Positions 1 to 10,918 of a DNA stretch of 64,000 nt are shown here, one piece after another. Position 1 is the stretch's first letter. The number at the start of each line of letters is the position of its first letter. This stretch comes from Rhizophagus clarus. Lineage: Eukaryota; Glomeromycota; Glomeromycetes; Glomerales; Glomeraceae. The notes under the pieces are model-generated. The model was not told where the DNA came from. It saw only the letters and a list, made by a program, of their open reading frames with translations, and did no database searches. Made by a program: the position numbers and the translations under genes. Where the stretch lies: NCBI GenBank assembly GCA_015698045.1, contig BLAL01000334.1, positions 124,001 to 188,000 of the forward strand. Direction: 5' to 3'.

Positions 1-890
1 AAATGATAAGCTCAGAAAATCACAAAAAAATAGGGAAGATAGCAAGTTAAAAAATGTACAGAGTGGTTATCTAGCAATCAAAAACTGAACTTACTAGTTG
101 CATACATAATCTTTCTCTTCCAGTACTGATATTGTTCTCATTATGCGCGTGGACTTCCCAGATGCCTGTGTACCATATAACATTATGAAGGAACGGTCTT
201 CAATTTTCTTAAATAACGATGCTTGTTCTTCTTATTTTTGTTGTTCTTCTACTGGATCCACAAAATAGTGAGAAGACCAGTCAATTTTCCGCAATGTGCT
301 GTTGACCTTCCATGTCTTCTTTACTGATTGTTAAACAAAATATTTGAAAATTAGAACCAAGCAATGCAAAAGTCATTTTGTACATTCTTACCTTCTTCCA
401 AAGCTTTTCTTTTTTTACTGGGCTCTATTTGTTGATGAAACACAAGAAATAAAATGACACGATAACATGAATGTACAAAAAAAGATTGGAAAAATGAAAC
501 ACAACTATCAAAGATTTAAGCCAGGATGCATTTATTCACGTCAACTAAATTTATTACGACTCACTTACTACCAGTGGGTTGCTCTATGATAACGCGAATG
601 TGTTTTTTGGGTGAGTTTGATGATAAAAAGCAGGAAAAAAAGCACAAGAATAAGTAAGTATTTGGTATTATTGGCGAATATGACAGTATGCACAAAGTTG
701 AAACATACCAGGCGTGGATATTAAAGACTTCAAGTAACCCTGCTTCTCATCATCCATTGTGTAGTCAGAAAGAAAAGTCATGACAACATTTATTTGTTCT
801 ACGTTTCGAGTGAAGTATTTATGCAAACTGTCTTGTTCATTTGGAGTGAAACTAAGACGATTAATTTCTGTTTTAAGAGTCGTTAGTGCT
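1..890 (-). pseudogene. CRN (Crinkler)-like P-loop NTPase gene, partial and broken
   Basis: On the reverse strand, 719 to about 875 encodes a segment ending in YLKSLISTPG. About 572-625 encodes KKHIRVIIEQPTG, and 310 downward encodes a stretch with IDWSSHYF and then LYGTQASGKST, a Walker A motif (GxxxxGKST). The order, a helical linker, then KKHIRVI, then a P-loop, is the one I recall for the multicopy CRN-like proteins of Rhizophagus, candidate secreted/nuclear effectors. A TAA interrupts the frame between PVEEQQK and EEQASLF. No AG acceptor is visible before the KKHIRVI block, and stops precede the first block, so this looks like a decayed copy. The rest of the NTPase domain lies outside the window. 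Family assignment rests on memory; the P-loop is read directly. Confidence 0.6.
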
Positions 891-1177
891 TCTATTTTGA
901 TATTTCAAATTGCTTAATCTGAGAAAGAAATTTTTTTGGGTTATGGGGGTATATATGAGAAATCGAATGTCGTACAGATTGATCTGACTCATTACTCTGT
1001 CACACCAGATTATAAAAATTACATCTTACAATACTTCATATAAAAAAAGTGCTAAACTTTGAGATCGTGACACGTGTAGTTTTTACATATCAGGTAATAA
1101 GCGAGAAGGTACTTTATTAATTAGCGATGAAAAAAATAAATACAATAGCTTGATAATAATAAGATTTATAAACTATA

Positions 1178-3692
1178 CTACAGTACTATTGCGAACTTGA
1201 GTTTACTGCTTGAAGTGAAGCAAGTAAGATAATATTCCAACTTATCTTGAGAATAGAACTTCGCTAATTTAGGATCATAAGGGAGCTGATTCCTATTTTC
1301 GCAGTACCATGAGTCATGTAATCCATAATTCCCATGTTTTCCATCACAAATAGGATATGGTGAGCTCCACGGCTAAGGTGATGTAAATCATAATTATTAA
1401 TCCCTCTGAAACTATTCTGAATTTCAGTATGGGAAGTGCTCTAGGATGGATTTGATAATTAATTCTGGATTGGGTCTAGCTTCGAAAGTGATAGGCCCTT
1501 TTTCTTCACATTGTTCAGAAGAAGATAAATAGGATGAATTTATAAAAAGGCGATCTTCTGATAATTGCCATGGCTCACATCTAGTTTCTTTTTTATTTTT
1601 GTAAAATTTGGAGCAAATTTTATCTGTCAAAATGCTTGGTAGCCCACTTAATTTGGCATACTAATCCAGATATCCAGGGGTTAGTATTTTATTAGACTCA
1701 GTCATTTTCATTTTTATATGACTGCAAACAATTTAAATCCCCACCCCTTTGCTCTTCGAACTGCAAGGTGAGAAAAAAACCTATCTGTTATATGGAGCCT
1801 GCGAGCCTGCAAGTAAGAAATATATCACTTTTCTTCCACCCCAAAATCTTTGATTAGGAGGTAAGACTATGCAGTTATCTCAATTTCACGCTGTTCACAT
1901 TTAATAAAGTAAGATCTGGTTTTATACCTACCTTCTATTTCTTCATCATCATAACCTAATTTGCATAATGGGCAGATGTAGTCCCTTTGGGATCCCCTGC
2001 ATGATATCTCATCAGTAATCCCATAATAATTAAAATTTTCACTACTACCTTTTATATGTAGACTAGGATATTGATCCAATATCTTGTTGTGAAAATAAGA
2101 TCGGTCATAAGTCTTACTTGCTTGAGGTGTGACTGATGAAATCATTGATGTGTTTACCTCAGAAGATTCAGTCATGTGCACATGTCAATTTGTCATGCTG
2201 ATCATTTTTTGGCATTCATCTGTATTATAGATGCCACCCAAATTATTTTAAGCAAATCCCAAATTAATTTGTACATTTTGACTGCCATAATTCCCAAATC
2301 CCAAATGTATAAATTACAAAATTTATATATATAATTTGTAAATTAATTTGGATTTGTACATTTGGACTGCCATAATCTCAAATTATTTTGGATTTGGATG
2401 GCATTTATAATCTGTATTATCCGTAAAAGACTTATAAGTCTTGGGAAAATAACTTATAATGCCTTGGATCTGAATTTCTATCAAACTTGAAATAGCACTT
2501 ATGCTATAAGTAACTGCTTGAATTTTATCTATTTCTATCCTCTCGAATAATACATAAACCTTTTTAGCTTTAGAAGTGATTTTACGCAAGTTCATGTCAG
2601 TAATATCTGGAAGAAGGGATTTGATTTCGCTGTATATCAATGTCCTTGCCGATTAGTCATCAATCTTATTTGTAGATTTAATATCCCTAATTTGATCCTT
2701 GTACGCTTTATAGTAACAATACCAGCATAATATCTCCTTATGTCTGACCTTTATTGCTACATTAAATAGATCGACTATGGTTTGTGCTGTAATTTTACTA
2801 AATCCTATTAGAATCGCTTCTAAAGAGAATTTGGGAATCTGAATGTCAAACACCCTACCATCGCTATCCTTACTGCAAAAGGATGATAGTTCTTGCCTTA
2901 AACCTCGCTCTACTTTTTCCCTATAGAGGATTTTTTGATGTGACAGAGTGTTCTGTTTGTCTCCCTCTTTCAAATATAGTTTCTTAACATTTTTCTTTGA
3001 ACACAAACTAGTGAGTGAATAGGATGAGACAGAAGTAACTGGTAACTGAGGATGAGTCCTGGGTAATTAATTCATGCTAAAGTTTTATTTTTCGCTTTCT
3101 CTCCCTTATCTCATTATTAATCTTCTTCCTATACATCTCATCTAAGAAAGAATCTATTTCTCTATTATTCTTAAATGATTTGCTGTTAAAGCGCTTCGCA
3201 GATTCAGTAGTATCATACTGGTCTACAACAATATTAGTTTGATCTGCTGAAAGCGTTAAAGACAAAGGTATTGAATTGAAATTCTGAGATATAGAGGGCA
3301 GTCTCTCTTGAAACCCTGAGTTAGTATTATTCTTTTCAGTAGAATAATCTGATTGTTTTGAAACCCCCTTCAATAGATGACAAAATAGATGATTGTGAAG
3401 TTATTGAATAATTTGGAGACCTTGGTATAGATGTATTATTGCTTTGTGTCAAAATATTAACAGCATTTTGTTCCTGTTTGATTTTCCTGATATCACTATC
3501 TAATTTAGTAATAAGGGTAGTCTTTTCTTTATCTCTCTGTTCTAGGTTTGTGAATCTGGCTTCATGTTCTTCCAAAGCATACTTTAATTTCGCATTCTCA
3601 GCCTTGATTTTGGCATTCTCTTTTCTAAGTTCTGTAATCTCAGCTAAGAGCTTTAAATTTATTTCTCTCAACAAATCGATCTTAGATTGCAT
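1178..3692 (-). pseudogene. Multicopy coiled-coil / CPLC-motif protein gene, frameshifted
   Basis: Fragments run in one order down the reverse strand. 3692-3336 is an ATG-started coiled coil (repeated LRKENAKIKAENAKL heptads). 3370-3077 is a Ser/Asn-rich linker ending in RERKRKIKL. 3006-2383 is a helical region (FSLEAILIGFSKI, then LLPDITDMNLRKITSK). 2181-1867 contains YDRSYFHNKILDQYPSL and the zinc-ribbon-like CPLCKLGYDDEE. 1630-1424 contains EKGPITFEARPNPELIIKS, and about 1350-1178 contains GNYGLHDSWYC and ends at a TAG. The pieces match the layout of a large Rhizophagus family I recall; its function is unknown. Frameshifts separate the first pieces, and a MITE lies inside the coding sequence. 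Possible introns cannot explain every break, so I call it a pseudogene. Confidence 0.6.
2229..2409. mobile_element. 181-bp MITE with 11-bp target duplication
   Basis: The ends are inverted repeats (ATGCCACCCAAAT at 2231 against the complement of ATTTGGATGGCAT ending at 2405). An exact 11-bp direct repeat, ATCTGTATTAT, flanks the element at 2218-2228 and 2410-2420. The duplication length suggests a Mutator-like origin. It splits the coiled-coil/CPLC gene; removing the element and one repeat rejoins NTD to ECQKMISM in frame. Confidence 0.75.
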
Positions 3693-3779
3693 GTTTGATA
3701 ATATTTTTTGTATATGAGATGATGGAATAATTCAAAAGTTCAAATTAGTATAGTGATAAATAAAAAATCATGTGTGCAT

Positions 3780-4793
3780 TAAAGCTTGGAACCGGTTAAG
3801 CTTAACCAGTTAATTAACTGGTTAAGATGGTTAACCGGTTAAGACATCCATTAACCGGTTAAAATGCAATTTTTAACCGTTTAAATTAACTGATCAAATT
3901 AACTGGTTAAATACAGATCATTGTCATATATAGATAATATATAACATCTCAGAGAATTTTTTTTGCAATTTTTTACTGTTTAATGATAATTTTATTTAAA
4001 CATTTTTTAAGTTAATAAATTTTTTTGTTTAAATAGGACATTAAAAAATAAATATCTTTATTTTATAAATTACAATTATACTGAACTGCCGAAGATGATA
4101 ATTTTTCTGATTACTTTAACAAATATATTACAGAAACCCCAGATTATACTTACAATCCTTATAAATGGTGGAATAAACATAAAAAAGATTTCCCATAATA
4201 TTCATATTAGCACAAAAATTTTTATCAACCCAGCCATTTCCATTCCTAGTGAACGCCTTTTTTCAGATGCTGGGAATATATGACTAACAAGCGTACATCC
4301 TTAAGCTCAAAATTTTTCAAGAAATATTGTTCATAAAAGAAATGCAAAATTTATGGATATATTTACACAACTTGCTAATAAGGTAAATAATATTATTAAA
4401 CATTTTATTTGAATTTCAAATACCAAATTAATATCATTTATAAAATTTAGGAATAACTTTTATGAATACCAATGAATTACCAATTATTAAATTATCTTTT
4501 TTTTATTGATATTTATTTAAATTGTTTATTTGTATTTTTTGATGCAAGGGGAATTTTAAGTGAAAATGCAACATCATATGTATTATAATTATAATATATT
4601 TTTTTTAAAAATAAATAAATTTATGTTTTATATAAAATATTTAATATCCATACAATAAATTGAAAAAAACATATTATTAACTGGTTAATAACTGGTTAAC
4701 TATATCACAAACTAACCGGTTAATTAACCAGATAAGGTACTTTTTAACCGATTTTTAACCAGTTAAGGTTTTTTGTACTGGTTCTAAGCTCTA
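3780..4793 (+). mobile_element. Truncated hAT transposon with transposase C-terminal remnant
   Basis: The terminal inverted repeats are TAAAGCTTGGAACC (3780-3793) and the complement of GGTTCTAAGCTCTA (4780-4793), matching at 12 of 14 positions. They are flanked by an 8-bp duplication, GTGTGCAT (3772-3779) and GTATGCAT (4794-4801), 7 of 8 identical, as expected for hAT. Subterminal regions carry many copies of TTAACCGGTTAA-like palindromes. At about 4150-4280, two frames of the plus strand give YKWWNKHKKDFP and ISIPSERLFSDAGN, the hallmark hAT C-terminal dimerisation motif, joined by a frameshift. The rest of the transposase is missing, so the copy cannot move on its own. Confidence 0.85.
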
Positions 4794-4904
4794 GTATGCA
4801 TAACAAATTGTCATGCTGATCATTTTTGACAAGAAAAAAATATTAATAGGAGTTTACTAAAATAAACAACCATCATATAAGTAGGTACTATCATTATAAC
4901 AAAC

Positions 4905-5117
4905 TTATTCCCTCTTAGCATGTCGATAAAATTTATTAGCATGCTTAGAACAAAACCCTGTATAAGATAAGATAAGCTTATCGCATATTCTACAAGGAGA
5001 TTTTAACAATTTATTTGCACCTGATTTCTAATGAATCAAACAGCCTGTTAAGCAGGTGCAAATATAGCTACAAATACTTTCATCTTTTTTAATATGAGGG
5101 CAGGTAATATGATCCAT
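4905..5117 (-). pseudogene. Short Cys/His-rich zinc-binding-like protein, one in-frame stop
   Basis: From ATG 5117 to TAA 4905 the reverse strand gives about 70 residues, interrupted by a TAG after TGCLIH. It starts MDHITCPHIKK and continues with SPCRICDKLIL, GFCSKHANK and RHAKRE. The spacing CPH, C, C, C, then CxxC and CxxH suggests a small zinc-binding protein. No named family is recognised. It lies just outside the target duplication of the neighbouring hAT remnant. Confidence 0.4.
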
Positions 5118-5374
5118 TTTATTATATTCTTTTTTCACCTCTATTATAGAAATCTGATTCAAATTATGAAAAAAACAAATTGAACTGTAATGGAAAAAGT
5201 ATATCGTAATTAATATATACTACAGCTAAAGTTACCAGCCGAAATGGTAAAGGTCAATACCAAAATGTCGAAATTAAAATCTGTCAAAATGCCGAAATGC
5301 TGAAATAATTTCGACATGTAGAAATTATTGAAATGTCGAAATAATCAGAATTGTCGAAATAATTTTGATATGTT

Positions 5375-5620
5375 GAATTGACGAAATTGTCGAAATGTAC
5401 AAACTGTACGAAATTAATTTTGACATTTCAAAATTTTTAGAATTGTTGAATTGACGAAATTGTCAAAATGTACAAACTGTATGAAATTAATTTTGACATG
5501 TCAAAATTTTTAGAATTGTTGAATTGACGAAATTGTCGAAATGTACAAACTGTACAAAATTAATTTCAACATGTCAAAATTTTTAGAATTGTCGAATTGT
5601 TAAAATTGTCGAAATGAAAA
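5375..5620. repeat. 73-bp tandem repeat, about 3.3 copies
   Basis: Copies start with GAATTGACGAAATTGTCGAA or a close variant at 5375, 5448, 5521 and 5594, giving an exact 73-bp period. The last copy is partial. The array lies inside the left subterminal region of the hAT-like element at 5227-7015. Confidence 0.9.
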
Positions 5621-5739
5621 ACTGATGTATTCAAAATTGATATTGTAAATAAATGAATATGTAAATTTAAATAAAAATAATTAGTTAATGTTTTATTTAA
5701 AGCAAAAATTCTTATTTATTTAGTGAAAAAAATAAACAA

Positions 5740-6470
5740 AATCATCCATAAGTAGACAAAATTGTCCAAAAAAAAGTAAAAAAAAATAGACAAATCGCTA
5801 AAAAATTATAAAAGTACGAAAAATGGACAAAATTGTTCAAAAATAAAGGACAAAGTTGTTCAGAAATGAAAAAAAAAGTGGACAGAGATGAATGACCAAC
5901 AACGAAAACAAAATTGTTCAAATCCGTAAAAAAGTGATCAAACCCAATAAAAAAGTGGATAAAGTTGTCAAGAAATGAAAAAAAGTGGACAGAGATAAAT
6001 AACCAAGAACGAAAAAAAGTGGACAAAATTGTCCAAATCTGTAAAAAAGTGACTAAACCCGATAAAAAAGTGGACAAAGTTATCCAGAAATGAAAAAAAA
6101 AGTAGACAGAGATCAGAGATGAATGATCAAGAACGAAAAAAAGTAAACAAAATTGCCTGTAGAAAAGTGACCAAACCTGACAAAAAAATGGACAAAATTG
6201 TCCAAAAATAAAAAAAAAAGTGGACAAAATTGTCCAAAATAAAAAAAAAAAGTGGACAAAATTGTCCAAAAATAAAAAAAAAGTGGACAAAATTATCCAG
6301 AAATGAAAAAAAGTGGATAGAAATGAATGACCAAGAATGAAAAAAATTGGACAAAATTGACCAAACCTGTAAAAAGTGACCAAACCTGATAAAAAAGTGG
6401 ACAAAATTGTCCAAACCTGATAAAAATGTGGACAAAATAATCCAAAAAGAAAAAGTATACAAAGTTGTCC
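5740..6470. repeat. GTGGACAAAATTGTCC minisatellite with higher-order repeat
   Basis: The basic unit is about 30 bp: a dyad GGACAA-AA-TTGTCC followed by an A-rich spacer. A longer module starting GTGGACAGAGATGAATGACC recurs at about 5878, 5986, 6102 and 6316, giving a period of roughly 110 bp early in the array. The three long reverse-strand reading frames here (LDNFVHFF-type repeats) are a by-product of the repeat and not genes. Confidence 0.85.
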
Positions 6471-6485
6471 AAAAACGAGGAAATC

Positions 6486-6731
6486 TTATATCTTATTGAT
6501 AAACGTAAAACTTGATGACAACTCTTGTAAGTCAATATATATATGACCTTCATTCTTCTTAAATATTATTCTCACTTTATCTTGTTCGAAAACACACGAA
6601 TCAATTTTTTTATTTGTTACTGTCTAAATATATGAAAGCGCTGTTGAAACTGAATTTTCAACATTGTCAGGTAAAAAAGCTTTTTTTCCACGAATCTTTG
6701 AATTGAGAATAGCGGAAGGTATTTTTGACAT
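6486..6731 (-). pseudogene. Small unknown ORF inside the hAT-like element, one in-frame TAG
   Basis: ATG 6731 to TAA 6486 reads 81 codons in one frame with a single TAG after TALSYI. It starts MSKIPSAILNSKIRGKKAF and ends QELSSSFTFINKI. Because only one stop interrupts it, it may be a fossil of element-encoded or captured coding sequence. No family is recognised. Confidence 0.3.
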
Positions 6732-7030
6732 ATTCAAACAAAGAAATACTTGATAATATTTCGTGTGAAATCAAGAAGAAAAATATTTTTTTTTGATTTT
6801 ATGATGTGTTTATTTATATTCAATTTTGCCAGCCATATCATTACATCACAAAAAAATGATGATCTGCAGCCAATCATTATTTTGACAATTTTGCCAATTT
6901 CGACTTGACGAATTTATTTCAGCTTTTTGCCATTTTGATTTGCATTGACGAATTGTTTATTTTTTTTCGACATTTTCGACATGTCAAAATTCTTTATTTA
7001 TGACATACATCTTTAACTACAGCATAAATC

Positions 7031-7580
7031 ATGTCATCTATGAACGCAGAAAAAATAGTACTCGACATTCTAACTGGCCGATAGATTGATCTAAACAAAA
7101 AGCTATTTCACAAGTTGGTTCGTGAAAGCTATAAATATGTTGATTGACTCTCACATTATTTAAAAGACATTAGAATCATATATGTGGGGTGAATTTGAGC
7201 TGGATCCCTTAGCCGACTTCTACTACCTAACTCTAATTCTGCTTCTATCTGTCTTAGCAATTAGAGCAGATATTCGTGAAAAATTTATTATTAGTGTGGA
7301 GTCTGCTGTTATGGGAAGAATGAGTCTATTTACTCTAGAAAAAAATAAACAGACTTCGCTCCAAAATTTAATCCAAATGAACTATTCCATTGATAACTTG
7401 ACTACGTTAATAGGAATAATTTGGGAGCAAAAAGAGATAAAAACTTAAAGGAATGACATGCTTATGAAATTCCTCCATTATTCAAATTTAACTCCTTCAA
7501 AGCATAGACTAGATGCATTATATAATGCATTTACCAGAACTAGTGTTTTAAGACTGAAACATATATTGGCTCTAGCATGA
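7031..7580 (+). pseudogene. Unknown protein gene with several in-frame stops
   Basis: Starting at ATG 7031 the plus strand reads MSSMNAEKIVLDILTGR, then a TAG, LNKKLFHKLVRESYKYV, a TGA, and after a frame change at about 7180 a segment of 88 residues with ALADF-like and ADIREKFIISVESAVMG motifs. After a TAA in the same frame it continues NDMLMKFLHYSNLTPSKH and stops at 7578-7580. The long open pieces in order suggest a once-functional gene of about 180 residues. It begins 8 bp after the target duplication of the 5227-7015 element. I do not recognise the family. Confidence 0.35.
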
Positions 7581-8207
7581 ATTTAAGGTGTTATTATGAT
7601 ATAAATAAATTGTTTATAGCCATGGAATGGCACTTCCATGACTATATATTTTTTCACTTATCATATATACTTGCAAAATTCAATTTTTTTTTATTATTAC
7701 ATGCTAAAAAATAAATATAAGATTGGGACATACTAGCCTGTAATACATTGTCTACATGATTACAGACTATAACCCCACCCCTATTTTTCAAACAATATTC
7801 CTCTATCTTAGCCCTCTTCCTATCTGATTTATCATTCACATGTGCCCTATCTTTCAACAAACTAACGATTATACCCAAAATCTTCTTAACACCCTTACGC
7901 AATGTTTTATATTCTTTCTCAACCAGAGCCTCTTCAACAAATTCAATGCTAAAGGGGCCTTACTCATCTGTAATATTTCACCTGAAGAATAGAGAAAAAA
8001 ATACCAATCCCTGATAGATGTCACAACCCTGTACAGATAGTCAAAATAGTCCTTATTATGCTTTCATTTTTTCTTGTTCATTTGAAATGAACTTTCTAGT
8101 TGCTTTATATTTTGAGCAAAGCTTTCTGTTAATTTTTGCTAGACCTTATCCTCTGTGATGTAAATAAGATCTTTGGATTCCTATAAGTTTATATTTTGCA
8201 GTATGTT

Positions 8208-9964
8208 TAGGGCTCTGATTGGTTCAGTTCAGTACAGTTTTTATAAAAACTGATACTGAACTGAATTGATCAGTATCAGTATTAATGATTATCAAAACTG
8301 ATCAGTTTTAGTAATCATCAATACCGATACCAGTCAGTAATTATTGAAAACTGAACTGAATTACCGATAAGTTATGTATTAAAAAAAAGGCGTGAAACCA
8401 TTTAATTGACAAAAAAATGACATTTCGCAATATCTTTTTTTATTAGAATGATAAAAAATGGTGCGAAATGTTGTAAAAAAATATTTCACAAAAAGAGTTG
8501 CGAAATGCTATAAAAAACGTATCACAATTATTATTGATTTCGCAAAAAAAAGTTGCGAAATGTTATTTCACAACGTTTTTATTAATACCGTTAAAAAGCG
8601 TTGCAAACTATGTTTTTTTTATTAATTCATAAGTAAAAAATGTTTTGCAACGTTTTTTTATGTATAAATTAAAATAAAAAACATTTTCGCAACGTTTTTA
8701 TTAATATTATTAAAAAACATTGCGAAAATGTTTTTTTTTTCATTTAAATTTATAATTAAAAAATGTTTCGCAATGTTTTTCATCAATATAGTTAAAAATG
8801 TTGAGCGCAATGTTTTTTTTATGTGTAAATTAAAATAAAAAATATTTTTGCAATGTTTTTATTAATACCGTTAAAAGCGCTGTGAACTACATTTTTTTTG
8901 TTAATTCATAAGTAAAAAACGTTTTGCAACATTTTTAATTAATCGAGTTAAAAAACGTTGCAAACAACATTTTTTTTATTGATTCATAAGTAAAAAACGT
9001 TTACCAACGTTTTTTAAAAAAATAATGAGAAAATATTTTTTTTCGTTTAAATCTATAATTAAAAAATGTTTCACAACATTTTTTATCAATATAGTTAAAA
9101 ACGTTGAGCACAACATTTTTTTTATATGTAAATTAAAATAAAAACATTTTCGCAATGTTTTTATTAATATCGTTAAAAGCGTTGCAAACTACTTTTTTTT
9201 TATTAATTCATAAGTAAAAAATATTTCGCAACATTTTTTTATGTGTAAATTAAAATAAAAAATGTTTTCGCAACATTTTTATTAATATTGTTAAAAAATA
9301 TTGCAAAAATGTTTTTTTTTCATTTAAATTTATAATTAAAAAACGTTTTACAATGTTTTTCATCAATATAGTTAAAAACGTTGAGCATAACATTTTTTTT
9401 ATATGTAAATTAAAATAAAAAACGTTTTCACACTGTTTTTATTAATATCGTTAAAAAACATTGTGAACTATTTTTTTTTATTAGTTCATAAATAAAAAAT
9501 GTTTTGCAACGTTTTTAATTAATGGAGTCAAAAAACATTGTAAATAACGTTATTTATGTGTATAATTAAAAAAATAAGCATTTCATAACGTTTTTTTAAC
9601 AGTATTAATAAAAACGTTGTGAAAACATTTTTTATTTTTATTAAACTTTTAATAAATGCAAAACGTTTTTTTAAAATTAACATAAGAATGTTTTTGCAAC
9701 TTTTTTAATATTTTAATAAAAAAATGTTGTAAAAACATTCTTTTATTGAACAAAAATGTTTTTCTTATAAAAAAATAAAACATTTTTTAAATTGGTAAAT
9801 TGGTTTGATAAATCGCAAAACTGGTATCGAAACCGCAATTACCAAAACTGATCAGTAAATTTACTGATGGATTCAGTTTGGTAAACCATAAAAACTGAAA
9901 CTGCTCTGATACCGAAACTGATCAATACGGTTCAGTAATTACCAAAACTGATCAGAGCCCTACC
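8208..9964. mobile_element. 1.75-kb inverted-repeat element nested in an intron
   Basis: The ends are TAGGGCTCTGAT (8208) and the complement ATCAGAGCCCTA (ending 9962). A near-exact 8-bp duplication flanks it: AGTATGTT at 8200-8207 and GGTATGTT at 9965-9972. Two extra bases lie at the right junction. Subterminal regions have opposed CTGATCAGTTTT / AAAACTGATCAG repeats. No transposase is visible. It sits wholly inside the inferred intron 8181-10032 of the SAM/nuclease-like gene. Confidence 0.7.
8390..9790. repeat. Hairpin-rich satellite of AAAACGTTTTGCAACGTTTT units
   Basis: Short opposed units such as TTTTGCAACGTTTT and AAAAACGTTGCGAAA alternate, each able to pair with its neighbour. A marker, TTAATTCATAAGTAAAAAA or a variant, recurs at about 8621, 8901, 8980, 9204 and 9480. 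A second marker, AAATTAAAATAAAAAACATT, recurs at about 8668, 8827, 9130, 9248 and 9408. This implies a higher-order period near 280-300 bp. It forms the body of the element at 8208-9964. Confidence 0.8.
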
Positions 9965-10918
9965 GGTATGTTAACAGGCCCCTCTAGGACAACATAAAAT
10001 CTAGAAGGAGTGGTAAAAAATACAAGTCTCACCTTGATTGCATAGTTAACCTGTCCACTACTTTCATCTCTAATTATTTCGTATTCAGGCCTCATACTAA
10101 ATTTCTTTTTCATAATATCTTCTGCAATACGAAGGGCAGTATGTAGTATGATTGAAACGTACTCATTACGCATGGACTCCAAACTTGTTATTACCAATGT
10201 CCCATAACTTTTAAATCGTAATTTGATATCTGCCATATACAGTTTGAGATGCTTATTTTTGTCTGAAACTTCGTCAATTCATGGTGTGAAAAGAGGTATA
10301 ATCTCTATGCCCTTAAAAGTGAGATCATATTTTTCTAATACTTCCTTTAAGTTACAGTATGTCAAAAAAGCCCTCAACTTCTTTTCCTTATATTCCTTAG
10401 CAAAGTTCATAAGCTTTATGGTAGTTCCACCAGGCATATCATAATCTCAGAAATCTTGTTTGCTTAACTTGAGAAAGACACAGCCATCAATCTTCTCCTT
10501 ACAAATAATATTTTCATCATTCAAGTCCAACCCTAAGTTCTGTTCCTACAAAAATGAAATAAGGGTTCCAGTGTCATTTTTTTATTTTGTCCACTAATGT
10601 GAGTGTCTTATTTCCAGTAGTGGTTGTAAAAGAAGTGAAGACAGGCATGTCTACAATATCAGTCATTTTATAGTGAAAATAGGCTCAGACAAAAAATAGT
10701 ATTACTTTCTGATGTGAGTTAAAAAAATATTTCTGTTCAAGAAAGAGAATATTGGCCATTAATATAGGTTTTTATATAGCACAGGCATTACATCATCACA
10801 TGTGACCTGCTTTCTCATATACATTTTGATAAAATAATACTTTATTTATGAAATAAAATAGTTGCCAGTAGCTGGCCTACAATACATAAAAATTTGCTAT
10901 TACATGATATGGGAAATA

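Larger units (their letters stand above)
5227..7015. mobile_element. 1.79-kb hAT-like non-autonomous element
   Basis: An exact 8-bp direct repeat, ACTACAGC, lies at 5219-5226 and 7016-7023. The element begins TAAAG and ends CTTTA, as in the hAT remnant at 3780. Both subterminal regions carry matching GTCGAAAT / ATTTCGAC repeats in opposite orientation. The interior is mostly tandem repeat and no transposase is visible. Confidence 0.75.
7654..10666 (-). pseudogene. SAM-domain / PD-(D/E)XK-like nuclease protein, broken, with transposon in an intron
   Basis: ATG 10666 opens a Thr-rich leader (MPVFTSFTTTTGNKTLTL). The next part, about 10545-10360, reads as a SAM-like domain (IDGCVFLKLSKQDF, then a TGA, then MPGGTTIKLMNFAKEY). 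After another TGA near 10280, 10236-10033 encodes a helical region ending SSGQVNYAIK. A GT donor at 10032 and an AG acceptor at 8182-8181 join this in phase to ESKDLIYITEDK. The pair NYAIK / ITEDK resembles a PD-(D/E)XK core with Asp changed to Asn and ExK kept. Downstream, a TAG, a TGA and a frameshift interrupt AQNIKQLESSFQ, WYFFLYSSGE and LRKGVKKILGIIVSLLK. From memory this is a multicopy Rhizophagus protein, often grouped with CRN-like genes. The stops make it a pseudogene. Confidence 0.6.

Noticed and set aside
5375..5620. Regular 73-bp repeats resembling a CRISPR array
   Set aside because: There are no unique spacers between repeats and the DNA is eukaryotic; it is a simple tandem repeat.
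5742..6553. Three long minus-strand reading frames rich in Phe/Leu/His
   Set aside because: They are translations of the GTGGACAAAATTGTCC minisatellite in different frames; composition follows the repeat.
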